Made by a program: the position numbers and the translations under genes. Below the pieces are notes generated by a model. It had not been told where the DNA came from. It made no database searches and saw nothing but the letters and a program-made list of their open reading frames with translations. A DNA stretch of 10,620 nt from Bacteroidota bacterium (GTDB lineage: Bacteria > Bacteroidota > Ignavibacteria > SZUA-365 > JAADGX01), in contig JALUUP010000273.1 of NCBI GenBank assembly GCA_027021285.1, forward strand, positions 1-10,620, written 5' to 3'. Positions 1 to 6,878 of this stretch are shown piece after piece (positions within the stretch are counted from its first letter, which is position 1; every line of letters begins with the position of its first letter).

Positions 1-912
1 CCTGATGACGGGGAACTAGCGCTGCTTCATGAGGGACAGGTCTTGTTGTCGTTTCTTCATTTCGGAGTTGCCACTCGTGACTTTATAGGAACGCTGGAGA
101 AGAAGAACATCACCGCCATTGCCTTCGAGCTGATCGAGGATTCTGACGGGTACCATTCCGTTCTTTCCCAGATGAGCGAGATCGCGGGGCAGTTGGCGAT
201 TGTCGAATCCGCGCGGTACTTGTGCACCGACAAAGGGGGGAGGGGACTGCTGCTCGGTGGAATGCCCGGTGTGGCGCCTGCCGCCGTCGTGATTCTCGGA
301 GCCGGATCGGCGGGGCGCAGCGCGGCGCGCACAGCGCTGGGCATGGGTGCGCAGGTGATACTGCTTGATAAAGACCTGGCCAAGCTCCGCCAGGCGGATA
401 TCATGCTGGAGAAGCGCGCCACGACCGTGGTGGCGTCTCCGGACAACATACGCCGTGGAATTTCCTTCGCCGATGTGTTTATCGGGGCGATCACGATTGA
501 CGAGGAAGAGGACCATCACATGGTGACGGAGGAAATGGTCAAGACCATGAAGGCGGGAGGTATCATCATGGATATTTCCATTGACGAAGGAGGATGCGTG
601 GAAACCACGCACCCCACGACGATTTCAGATCCGGTGTTCACAAAATACGGTGTGCTGCACTATTGCGTGCCGAACATGCCGTCCATGGTGGCGCGGAGTT
701 CGACATACGCTTTGACCAACGCGATTCTGCCGTTGGTCAAGACTGTCGCAGCCGTCGGAGTGCGTGATGCCTTGCGGATCATGCCGCACCTGTCGAAGGG
801 AATCGCGCTGATGGAGGGCGTCCCTGTTGCCCCATCCTGGAGGAGATGCTGGATATTCCCGTTCACCCGTTGTCGCTTGATAACGATCATGCATAGTCGG
901 AAGGAACCCTGA
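1..912 (+). CDS. ald: Alanine dehydrogenase, 3' part, with a frameshift near the C-terminus
   Basis: NAD-dependent oxidative deamination of L-alanine to pyruvate and ammonium (or the reverse) is the known activity of this cytoplasmic family. The frame is open from base 1, so the N-terminus, with the substrate-binding Lys and His region, lies outside the window; the TTG at 43 is not the true start. Visible are the family stretch MSEIAGQLA, the Rossmann nucleotide-binding loop GAGSAG (bases about 298-315), the catalytic-Asp segment DISIDEGGC, and the YCVPNMPS and STYALTNA blocks of the AlaDH/PNT C-terminal domain. The literal frame ends at 912 with an unconvincing Arg/Cys-rich tail. The neighbouring frame from 834 instead encodes ILEEMLDIPVHPLSLDND and stops at 894-896, which fits the family much better. 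The expected product therefore ends at 896. The CoA-transferase gene follows immediately and is probably co-transcribed. The family call is firm. The canonical PGAKAPKL-like segment is replaced by an acidic DEEEDHH stretch, so substrate preference could differ. Confidence 0.85.
   Translation, partial: PDDGELALLHEGQVLLSFLHFGVATRDFIGTLEKKNITAIAFELIEDSDGYHSVLSQMSEIAGQLAIVESARYLCTDKGGRGLLLGGMPGVAPAAVVILGAGSAGRSAARTALGMGAQVILLDKDLAKLRQADIMLEKRATTVVASPDNIRRGISFADVFIGAITIDEEEDHHMVTEEMVKTMKAGGIIMDISIDEGGCVETTHPTTISDPVFTKYGVLHYCVPNMPSMVARSSTYALTNAILPLVKTVAAVGVRDALRIMPHLSKGIALMEGVPVAPSWRRCWIFPFTRCRLITIMHSRKEP
829..834 (+). other. Probable 1-base deletion (frameshift) in a C-run within ald
   Basis: A run of four C (830-833) follows a G. 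Adding one C would join the upstream frame (ending GVPVAP) directly to ILEEMLDIP in the other frame, and would give a stop at 894-896. That leaves 18 bases before the next ATG, enough for the AAGGAA ribosome-binding site at 901-906. In the literal frame the ORF instead runs over that site. A sequencing or assembly indel is the simplest explanation; a real mutation changing about the last 22 residues is the alternative. There is no typical slippery heptamer, so programmed frameshifting is unlikely. Confidence 0.75.
901..906 (+). promoter_or_regulatory. Ribosome-binding site of the CoA-transferase gene
   Basis: AAGGAA lies 8 bases before ATG 915. It overlaps the literal end of the shifted ald frame but lies clear of the restored ald stop at 894-896, which independently supports the frameshift interpretation. 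Confidence 0.6.
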
Positions 913-914
913 CC

Positions 915-2228
915 ATGTACTGGTTGCAGAAATACAAGAATAGTCTTACCGACGCTGAAACGGCCCTGCAAGTCGTAGCCTCTGGCGACCACGTGTACGT
1001 GCATCCCGGCTGCGCAGTGCCGGAGGTCCTTATCAAGCAACTGATCAATCGCAAAGACGAGTTGACCGGTGTCACCATTCACCACATCCTGACCGTGGGC
1101 GAAGCGGGCTATGTAGGGGAGGGGATGGAATCGCATTTTCGCCACAACGCGCTCTTCATCGGCGGCAACGTCCGTCGGGCCGTACATGATGGAAGGGCCG
1201 ACGTGACGATGGTTCACCTCCACCAGATCGCGTCGCTTTTTTACCGGGGAATTATTCCCGTGGACGTGGCGCTCATTCATGTCTCACCCCCGGACGAGCA
1301 CGGTTTCTGTAGTTTTGGCGTCGGTGTGGAGATGACCAAGCCCGCGTGCGAAGTGGCAAAGACCATTATTGCACAGGTCAATCCCCGCATGCCCCGGGCT
1401 TTGGGCGATTGCTTCATTCATGTCAACAAGATATCCCACGTGGTCGAAGTTGATGTCCCGGTAAAGGAATTGCCCCAGGTGGATGAAGACCCCGATTCGC
1501 CGGAATATGACGTGTACCAGAAGATCGGCGCGTACATCGCGGATCTCGTGGAAGACGAATCGACGCTCCAAATGGGTATCGGCGCAATTCCAGACGCGGC
1601 CCTGCGAAGCATGGAAGGCAAGCGACATCTGGGAATACACACCGAGATGTTTTCCGACGGCGTCGTCAAACTTTTCGAAATGGGCGTCATCACGAATGAA
1701 CGCAAAACCCTGCATCCCGGCAAGATGGTGGCTTCTTTCGTGTTGGGACAACGGCCGCTCTATGATTTCCTGGACAATAACCCGGTCGTGGAATTCCATC
1801 CCAGCCACTATGTCAATGATCCGTTCATCATCTCGCAGAACAGGAAAATGGTTGCGATCAATTCCGCGCTTTCGGTGGACCTGACGGGACAAGTGTGTGC
1901 GGATTCGCTGGGCCCCCGGTTCTACAGCGGCTTTGGCGGACAAGTGGATTTCATTCGTGGCGCTGCCAGGTCGGAGGGAGGCAAGCCGATTATCGCGTTG
2001 CCTTCGACTGCGAAACACGGAGAGGTCTCGCGCATTGTGCCCGTCCTGGTAGAAGGATCCGGCGTGACGACCACGCGCGCGGATGTGCACTACATTGTCA
2101 CCGAGTTTGGCGTGGCATCGCTGTTCGGCAAAACTGTCCGTGAACGGGTTACGCAGCTGATACAGATCGCGCACCCGAAGTTCCGGGACCAGCTTCGGGC
2201 TTTTGCCCGGAAAAACAGGTACATTTGA
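915..2228 (+). CDS. Acetyl-CoA hydrolase/transferase family protein, 4-hydroxybutyrate CoA-transferase-like
   Basis: This 437-residue protein is a full-length class I CoA-transferase of the AbfT/Cat2 type, which moves CoA between acyl-CoA (for example acetyl- or butyryl-CoA) and a carboxylic acid through a glutamyl-CoA thioester. Visible motifs are GIGAIPDAAL at residues 221-230 (CoA-binding loop), HTEMFSDG at 242-249 with Glu244 as the expected catalytic glutamate, GFGGQVDFIRGA at 339-350, and VTEFGVA at 395-401, all in family order and spacing. There is no signal peptide, so the protein is cytoplasmic. ATG 915 is supported by AAGGAA at 901-906. It follows ald closely, suggesting one transcript linking amino-acid deamination to acyl-CoA/acid exchange, but the acid substrate cannot be read from sequence. 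Acetate, butyrate, succinate and 4-hydroxybutyrate are all possible. Confidence 0.88.
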   Translation: MYWLQKYKNSLTDAETALQVVASGDHVYVHPGCAVPEVLIKQLINRKDELTGVTIHHILTVGEAGYVGEGMESHFRHNALFIGGNVRRAVHDGRADVTMVHLHQIASLFYRGIIPVDVALIHVSPPDEHGFCSFGVGVEMTKPACEVAKTIIAQVNPRMPRALGDCFIHVNKISHVVEVDVPVKELPQVDEDPDSPEYDVYQKIGAYIADLVEDESTLQMGIGAIPDAALRSMEGKRHLGIHTEMFSDGVVKLFEMGVITNERKTLHPGKMVASFVLGQRPLYDFLDNNPVVEFHPSHYVNDPFIISQNRKMVAINSALSVDLTGQVCADSLGPRFYSGFGGQVDFIRGAARSEGGKPIIALPSTAKHGEVSRIVPVLVEGSGVTTTRADVHYIVTEFGVASLFGKTVRERVTQLIQIAHPKFRDQLRAFARKNRYI

Positions 2229-2342
2229 TGATGGCTTGATTTATTCCGGAAAAATACCGACACTTCAACACGCTCTGCTCATTGTGAACCAATACTTATC
2301 GGGTTCCAGTACCTGTGTCTTCATCTACAGCATGAATTCCAG

Positions 2343-3116
2343 ATGAAAATTGCCACTAGCCTCTTGCTGCTTTTCGTACCTGCTCTCCTGTATTCGCAGT
2401 TCCGCGCACAGCCTGTCATATCTCCCGAGCCCATGCCAGATGTTCTTGGTCCACCCCCGGTTCAATGGATGGTCGGTCTTGACGCCGGATTGAACGTCAA
2501 CCAGCACCCGGGGTCGTTCAAGACCAAACTCTGCGAGTGCACGTTTTCAGACGGCTCGGGACGGGGCATCTTGCTTGGTGGTGAAATATGGCACCGCTTT
2601 TCACGCCGGATCGCCATCTCTTTCAAAGTTCTTTATGACGATCTCCAGGGACAGTATTCATCGATCCTTGAAAATGATACGACCCTGATGGATGACGGCA
2701 CGAAGGTACCGCTTGATTACGAGAGAATCGGGGATGTTCGCTTGACGTATCTCATGTTCAATCCGATGCTGCAGTATTCGCCGTTCGGGGAATTGTACGT
2801 TATGGCTGGTCCGGCTGTGGGTATCACCGCTCGCGCGGAATACCAGTACCGCCTTCGGCACCTGAACCCGGACTACGTGTTTGTGAGCACGCAAACCGAT
2901 GAAAGCGTGATCGAGGACTGGACGGATATTCCGGATGCAAATACAATTCGGATTGATGTCAGGTTTGGTCTCGGCTACAATCTCTGGTTGAGCCGGGCGG
3001 TAGTGTTTTCACCGGAAATCAGTTACTCGGTGCCGATGACCGGCATTTCCAACGTGAGTGGATGGGAAGCAAATACGTTGCGTGCCGTCGGAGTGATCAA
3101 ATTCGTAATAAAATGA
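2343..3116 (+). CDS. Secreted outer-membrane beta-barrel protein
   Basis: The 257-residue protein begins with a signal peptide (MKIATSLLLLFVPALLYSQ, probable cleavage after Ser18 or Ala22). It continues with alternating hydrophobic/aromatic beta strands typical of small FCB outer-membrane barrels: LYVMAGPAVGI (151-161), RIDVRFGLGYNLWL (203-216) and VFSPEISYSVPMTGI (221-235), ending in LRAVGVIKFVIK. It resembles the generic OMP beta-barrel/PorT-like fold. I do not see the PorP/SprF N-terminal pattern, so I do not call it PorP. Cys64 and Cys66 sit in a predicted loop near the N-terminus. ATG 2343 is the only sensible start: ATG 2332 hits a stop after four codons. No Shine-Dalgarno sequence precedes it, which is common in this group. 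It is the first gene of the envelope cluster, and its TGA overlaps the ATG of the next gene. Barrel class is likely; the function is not recognisable. Confidence 0.75.
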   Translation: MKIATSLLLLFVPALLYSQFRAQPVISPEPMPDVLGPPPVQWMVGLDAGLNVNQHPGSFKTKLCECTFSDGSGRGILLGGEIWHRFSRRIAISFKVLYDDLQGQYSSILENDTTLMDDGTKVPLDYERIGDVRLTYLMFNPMLQYSPFGELYVMAGPAVGITARAEYQYRLRHLNPDYVFVSTQTDESVIEDWTDIPDANTIRIDVRFGLGYNLWLSRAVVFSPEISYSVPMTGISNVSGWEANTLRAVGVIKFVIK

Positions 3117-4756
3117 AGCCAGTACGATTTATGAGACTATTCTCTGCAACGTTTCGTTCGACAGTCGCCGTGGCGGGAATCATGGCGTTGGGATGCACCG
3201 GTGGATGTGGATCCTCATCCGAAACGATCAAGGATTTTCCCCAGGTACAACTGGAAAACCTCGGTCCTGAAGTCAACTCCCCTTATGACGATTACAGTCC
3301 GTCCGTTTCGTATGACGGGCAGGTGCTGTTGTTTACGAGCAAGCGCCCGGCGCCAGGCAGCATTGACCAGGGAGACGATATATGGATGGCCAGGAGGAGC
3401 GCTTCCGGGTGGATCGAAGCGGAATATCTGAGCGGAAGCGTAAATACGGAAAATGATGAAGGAGCCCCCTTTGTCGATATCACCGAGCTAGTCGTGTATT
3501 TCGTAGAATGCGATGCGGAAGACGCCGTGGGCGGTTGCGACATCTACCGGGCTCGTTACGTGGATGGTCGGCTTGAACAAGTGCAGAATCTTGGAAAGCC
3601 GATCAATTCGGAATACTGGGACTCACAGCCGTTCATTTCGAATGACGGGCAGTACTTTCTGTTTGCATCGGATCGTCCTGGAGGCTACGGCGGCACCGAT
3701 TTATACGTTTCGAAGAAACTGCGGAACGGCAGATGGGGAAGGCCGAAAAATCTCGGTTCGGTAATCAATTCGAGCGGGGACGAGAAATCACCGTTTCTCT
3801 CGCCGGATGGCACAACGCTGTACTTTGCTTCCGACGGACATGGAGGTGTCGGAGGAATGGATTTGATGATTGCGTTGCGCAATACGCGGTCACGCGTATG
3901 GAAATGGAACTCACCGGTCAACATCGGTACACCGATCAACTCTTCCGCGGACGAGTTGTTCTTTTCCGTTTCCGCCGAGGAGGACACAATTTATCTCGCT
4001 TCATCGAGAACGGGAACGCGGGGGGGGCTGGATATTTTCGCGGCTTTTCCCAACCCGTACAAGGACACGACCCGTTACCAGTGGTTCATTGTCGGCAGGG
4101 TGGGGGATTCCGCTACAGCGACTCCTCTTCCGATGGCGACGGTTCGCATCCACAACCAGGATTCAGGTGAAAACGTGGAGTTGGTGACGGATCGGATGGG
4201 TGCCTACCGCTTTCGCATCAGGCCGGGCAACCGGTTGAAGATCACGGCGCAAGCAAAAGGATATTCAGCCAAGACCCTTGTTGTCAACGTTCCCCGCAAC
4301 ATGCGCTTTCGTGAATACCGGAAAAATATCTTGCTGCCTTCGTTGGGGCAATCCTCGTCCCAGATTGCAACGGTGGAAACGAGTGTGGATACAACGACCT
4401 CATTCGTAATACATTTCGATTTTGACAAGGCGGATATTCGCGATGACGCGGTGCGGGTTCTCGATCGTGTACTTGCCGTTTTGAAAGAGAAACCGGGGGC
4501 GGAAGTGTACCTGGAGGCGCATACCGACGACATGGGAACGGAGTTGTATAACTTGAGGCTTTCGAGGAAACGGGGAGCGGCGGTCGTGCGATATTTTGCT
4601 CATCGTGGAATTAACCGCTCGCGTTTCAAAGTAACAGCGTACGGCGAAGTGAAGCCCGTTGCGCCGAACGAAACCGAGGAGGAGAGGGAAAGAAATCGGC
4701 GCGTGGAGATCAGGATCGTGGATCCGCCTTCCACCTCGATGGACAGCGCTCCCTGA
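3113..4756 (+). CDS. PorE-like OmpA-family lipoprotein: PD40 propeller, CRD-like domain, OmpA C-terminus
   Basis: A 547-residue envelope protein. It has a signal peptide with a lipobox-like MALGC (Cys28 as the likely lipidated residue). Five PD40/WD40-like propeller blades follow at about 50-95, 108-148, 160-202, 214-256 and 270-312, each opening with an LGxxINS-like turn and containing SxDGxxLyFaSdR-type strands. Next come a carboxypeptidase-regulatory-like beta domain (about 323-410) and an OmpA peptidoglycan-binding domain (about 428-537). In the last, Asp472 and Arg487 have the 15-residue spacing of the diaminopimelate-binding pair. PorE of the T9SS has this domain order plus N-terminal TPRs, which are absent here. 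The predicted role is to tie an outer-membrane complex to peptidoglycan. ATG 3113 was chosen because it overlaps the previous stop (ATGA) and gives a clean signal peptide; ATG 3131 is an alternative, and a longer frame from 3062 lies inside the barrel gene. Blade 2 carries an unusual Cys133...Cys142 pair. It may be a T9SS component or a cluster-specific anchor. Confidence 0.85.
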   Translation: MKPVRFMRLFSATFRSTVAVAGIMALGCTGGCGSSSETIKDFPQVQLENLGPEVNSPYDDYSPSVSYDGQVLLFTSKRPAPGSIDQGDDIWMARRSASGWIEAEYLSGSVNTENDEGAPFVDITELVVYFVECDAEDAVGGCDIYRARYVDGRLEQVQNLGKPINSEYWDSQPFISNDGQYFLFASDRPGGYGGTDLYVSKKLRNGRWGRPKNLGSVINSSGDEKSPFLSPDGTTLYFASDGHGGVGGMDLMIALRNTRSRVWKWNSPVNIGTPINSSADELFFSVSAEEDTIYLASSRTGTRGGLDIFAAFPNPYKDTTRYQWFIVGRVGDSATATPLPMATVRIHNQDSGENVELVTDRMGAYRFRIRPGNRLKITAQAKGYSAKTLVVNVPRNMRFREYRKNILLPSLGQSSSQIATVETSVDTTTSFVIHFDFDKADIRDDAVRVLDRVLAVLKEKPGAEVYLEAHTDDMGTELYNLRLSRKRGAAVVRYFAHRGINRSRFKVTAYGEVKPVAPNETEEERERNRRVEIRIVDPPSTSMDSAP

Positions 4757-4782
4757 TCTCTTTTCCGCGAAGCTTGTTTTTT

Positions 4783-4790
4783 GGGGAGGA
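4783..4790 (+). promoter_or_regulatory. Ribosome-binding site deciding the start of the first vWA gene
   Basis: GGGGAGGA is a strong Shine-Dalgarno sequence. It abuts ATG 4791 with no spacer but lies 6 bases before ATG 4797, so 4797 is the better start. The open frame upstream to 4659 lies inside the OmpA gene and is not used. Confidence 0.75.
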
Positions 4791-4796
4791 ATGAAT

Positions 4797-6878
4797 ATGC
4801 TATCAGAGTTAAAAGATCATGGTCGTAGAGTTCTACTGGCAGCACTGATTCTTGCTGGTATTATTGAGGGGGCTTCGGGGCAGGAATTACAACTTAACGT
4901 CAGCAGCGTCGATACCAGTCGGTTTCCAGATATTTCCATGACCGTTCGGGTGACGAACCGTAATGGACCGCTGATCAATATCAATGAATCCAATTTCACC
5001 GTGTTGGAAAACGGTGTGGTCCAATCACCGATCAAGCTGGAATGCACGGCGGACTCAAGCTCGCCTGCTTTATCCCTGGCGCTGGTGATGGATGTCAGTT
5101 ACAGCATGATCTTCTATCCCGGTCGAAATGATGTCGATCCGGATAGTACGAAGCTTGTATCCGCCAGACAAGCGTTTGCAGACTTCGTTCTCAACATGCG
5201 CCCGGTAGATGAAGCATCCTTCATGACATTTGCGCGCGACTTCATCGTCGAGCAGACATTTACAGGCGACAAGAAGACGTTGCTGGATGTTATTGTCAAC
5301 TCAAAACCACGGCCGGGCACGGCTATATACGACGCAATCTACGATGCCGTTCAAAGGTTGCGGAATCGTCCAAACAAAAAGGTGGTCGTCATCCTGACCG
5401 ACGGAAACGACTTTCTTTCTTCCTCGAACGCGTACGATGCCATAGCTGTTGCGCAGAGGGAAGGTGTCCCCGTTTTTACCATCGGTCTCGGTTCGGACGT
5501 CGATTCGACAACACTAAGTCTCATCGCACGGCAAACCGGAGGGAAATTCATTTATGCTCCGGAAGCGAAGGATCTCAAGGCTTTGTACCATACGATCGCC
5601 CAGTATATCTATCGGGGACTCTGTACGCTCTCGTACAGAACATCGGAAGACTGCCCGGACGGTATTCTGCGAGTCGTGGAAGTGCTGGTTCGCATGGGCG
5701 CCCAGTCAGACCGGTCTTTGTTTTCATACCGGGCACCATACAGTCGTGAAACAGTACAATTCGTCATGCAGGCGCAGGATACGATCCGCGACAACCAGCT
5801 CGTGCGGATTCCGATCGTTGCCCGGGGCCGGTTGACCCCGGGTGACAGCGCGCAGGGTTCATTGTTGTGTACGTACAACAGTAATCACATGACCTACGCC
5901 GGGTATGAAGTGTCGGGGGGAATATTCGATTCGCTGGGAATCTCCGTGACAGAGGATGGTTCAGGCAACGTCAGGATTCGCTTTCAAGGAGCCAGGCCAC
6001 GTCTTCCCGCTGGGACGGTCGTAACGTTGTTGTTTTGGGTACCGGACCGGGATACGGAAGCTCATACCGTGTTTATGCTCCAGGCGGGGTCGTTTCGCCA
6101 GCACTGCGATTACGAGGTCCTGGGTGATCGCAAGGAAGCGGCGATAACGGGATGCCCGGACGAGGTTGAGCTTGCTCTCTCGGATAACATCATCCTTCCC
6201 TCGAATTCCAGGGCGTTGATACCGGTCAGGCTGCAAACTCCCATCGATATCAAGCAGGCGCTTGGTTTCAGTATCAGCGTGCGATATGATCCGGTCTTTC
6301 TCTCGTTCAACGGTATTTATTCACGATGGACGATATTCGATGGGCGTCCCATCACTGCGAGCATCTCCGGTCCGGGACTCGTAACGGTGGACGGTGGCCC
6401 CGCGTTTGTTGATTCTCTTCAAGGCATTCTCTTTTATCTCGATTTCACGATTCTGTCTTCCCGTTACTCGGATGTGGCCCCGTTGGCGATCGTGACCGCC
6501 GAAGTTCGCCAGAGTTGTTGGCCCAGGGTTTTTGTATCCAACTCCACCGTGCTGATCGACGGTATTTGCAGGAAAATATCAAGCCGTGTACAGAACCCTA
6601 CGATCAGGTATTACGGAAATAGTTTTTCGGCTGAACGGGGTCAGGCGATGTTCTTCATTCCCCGGCGGTATGACGGATCGTCGGCCACGGTGTTTCTGCG
6701 GGATGCACGAGGAAAGAGAGTTGCGGAACTCTACCACGGTTCCGTCACGACGGGGGAGCATTTTATCGATGTGGTGTGGTCCGGTGCTCGCGGTTCGCTT
6801 CTTTCCTCCGGAATGTATTTTCTTGAACTGCTGGTCGGTGGGAGCCGGGCGGTGGCGAAATGTATCCATTTTCAATAA
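4797..6878 (+). CDS. Secreted vWA protein with cohesin-like domains and a divergent T9SS-type C-terminus (paralogue 1)
   Basis: A 693-residue exported protein. It has a signal peptide (1 to about 28) and an N-terminal beta domain (30-90) containing DTSRFPDISM and NFTVLENG. The vWA domain (about 92-270) has an intact MIDAS: Asp99-x-Ser101-x-Ser103, Thr175 and Asp202. A Cys276/Cys286 linker follows (CTLSYRTSEDC), then two cohesin-like beta-sandwiches (about 320-450 and 455-590). The C-terminal region from about 597 ends SSGMYFLELLVGG...KCIHFQ. That ending resembles a T9SS sorting domain, but the usual NPFN motif is replaced by GNSF and the usual final Lys is missing. vWA/MIDAS domains bind protein ligands through a divalent metal, so surface adhesion or matrix binding is likely. 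It is followed by a paralogue whose start overlaps its end by 19 bases, indicating co-translation. The ligand is unknown. The N-terminal beta plus vWA layout recalls other secreted bacterial vWA proteins. Confidence 0.82.
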   Translation: MLSELKDHGRRVLLAALILAGIIEGASGQELQLNVSSVDTSRFPDISMTVRVTNRNGPLININESNFTVLENGVVQSPIKLECTADSSSPALSLALVMDVSYSMIFYPGRNDVDPDSTKLVSARQAFADFVLNMRPVDEASFMTFARDFIVEQTFTGDKKTLLDVIVNSKPRPGTAIYDAIYDAVQRLRNRPNKKVVVILTDGNDFLSSSNAYDAIAVAQREGVPVFTIGLGSDVDSTTLSLIARQTGGKFIYAPEAKDLKALYHTIAQYIYRGLCTLSYRTSEDCPDGILRVVEVLVRMGAQSDRSLFSYRAPYSRETVQFVMQAQDTIRDNQLVRIPIVARGRLTPGDSAQGSLLCTYNSNHMTYAGYEVSGGIFDSLGISVTEDGSGNVRIRFQGARPRLPAGTVVTLLFWVPDRDTEAHTVFMLQAGSFRQHCDYEVLGDRKEAAITGCPDEVELALSDNIILPSNSRALIPVRLQTPIDIKQALGFSISVRYDPVFLSFNGIYSRWTIFDGRPITASISGPGLVTVDGGPAFVDSLQGILFYLDFTILSSRYSDVAPLAIVTAEVRQSCWPRVFVSNSTVLIDGICRKISSRVQNPTIRYYGNSFSAERGQAMFFIPRRYDGSSATVFLRDARGKRVAELYHGSVTTGEHFIDVVWSGARGSLLSSGMYFLELLVGGSRAVAKCIHFQ

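Noticed and set aside
1284..2174. Long antisense open frame opposite the CoA-transferase gene.
   Set aside because: It is His/Arg-rich with no recognisable domain and mirrors a well-supported gene; the same holds for the antisense frames over ald and the vWA genes.
2264..2342. Possible promoter for the envelope cluster (TTG at 2282, TACCTGTG at 2310).
   Set aside because: The -7 element has one mismatch and the spacing is 25 bases, outside the 19-21 range; no other pair fits better.
4020..4027. A run of eight G in the PorE-like gene that might hide a frameshift.
   Set aside because: The reading frame stays coherent across it: the fifth propeller blade (GTRGGLDIFAA) and all downstream domains are in one frame.
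4659..4796. Upstream extension of the first vWA gene to ATG 4659.
   Set aside because: It lies inside the OmpA domain of the previous gene, gives a basic non-signal N-terminus, and the strong Shine-Dalgarno sequence at 4783-4790 points to ATG 4797.
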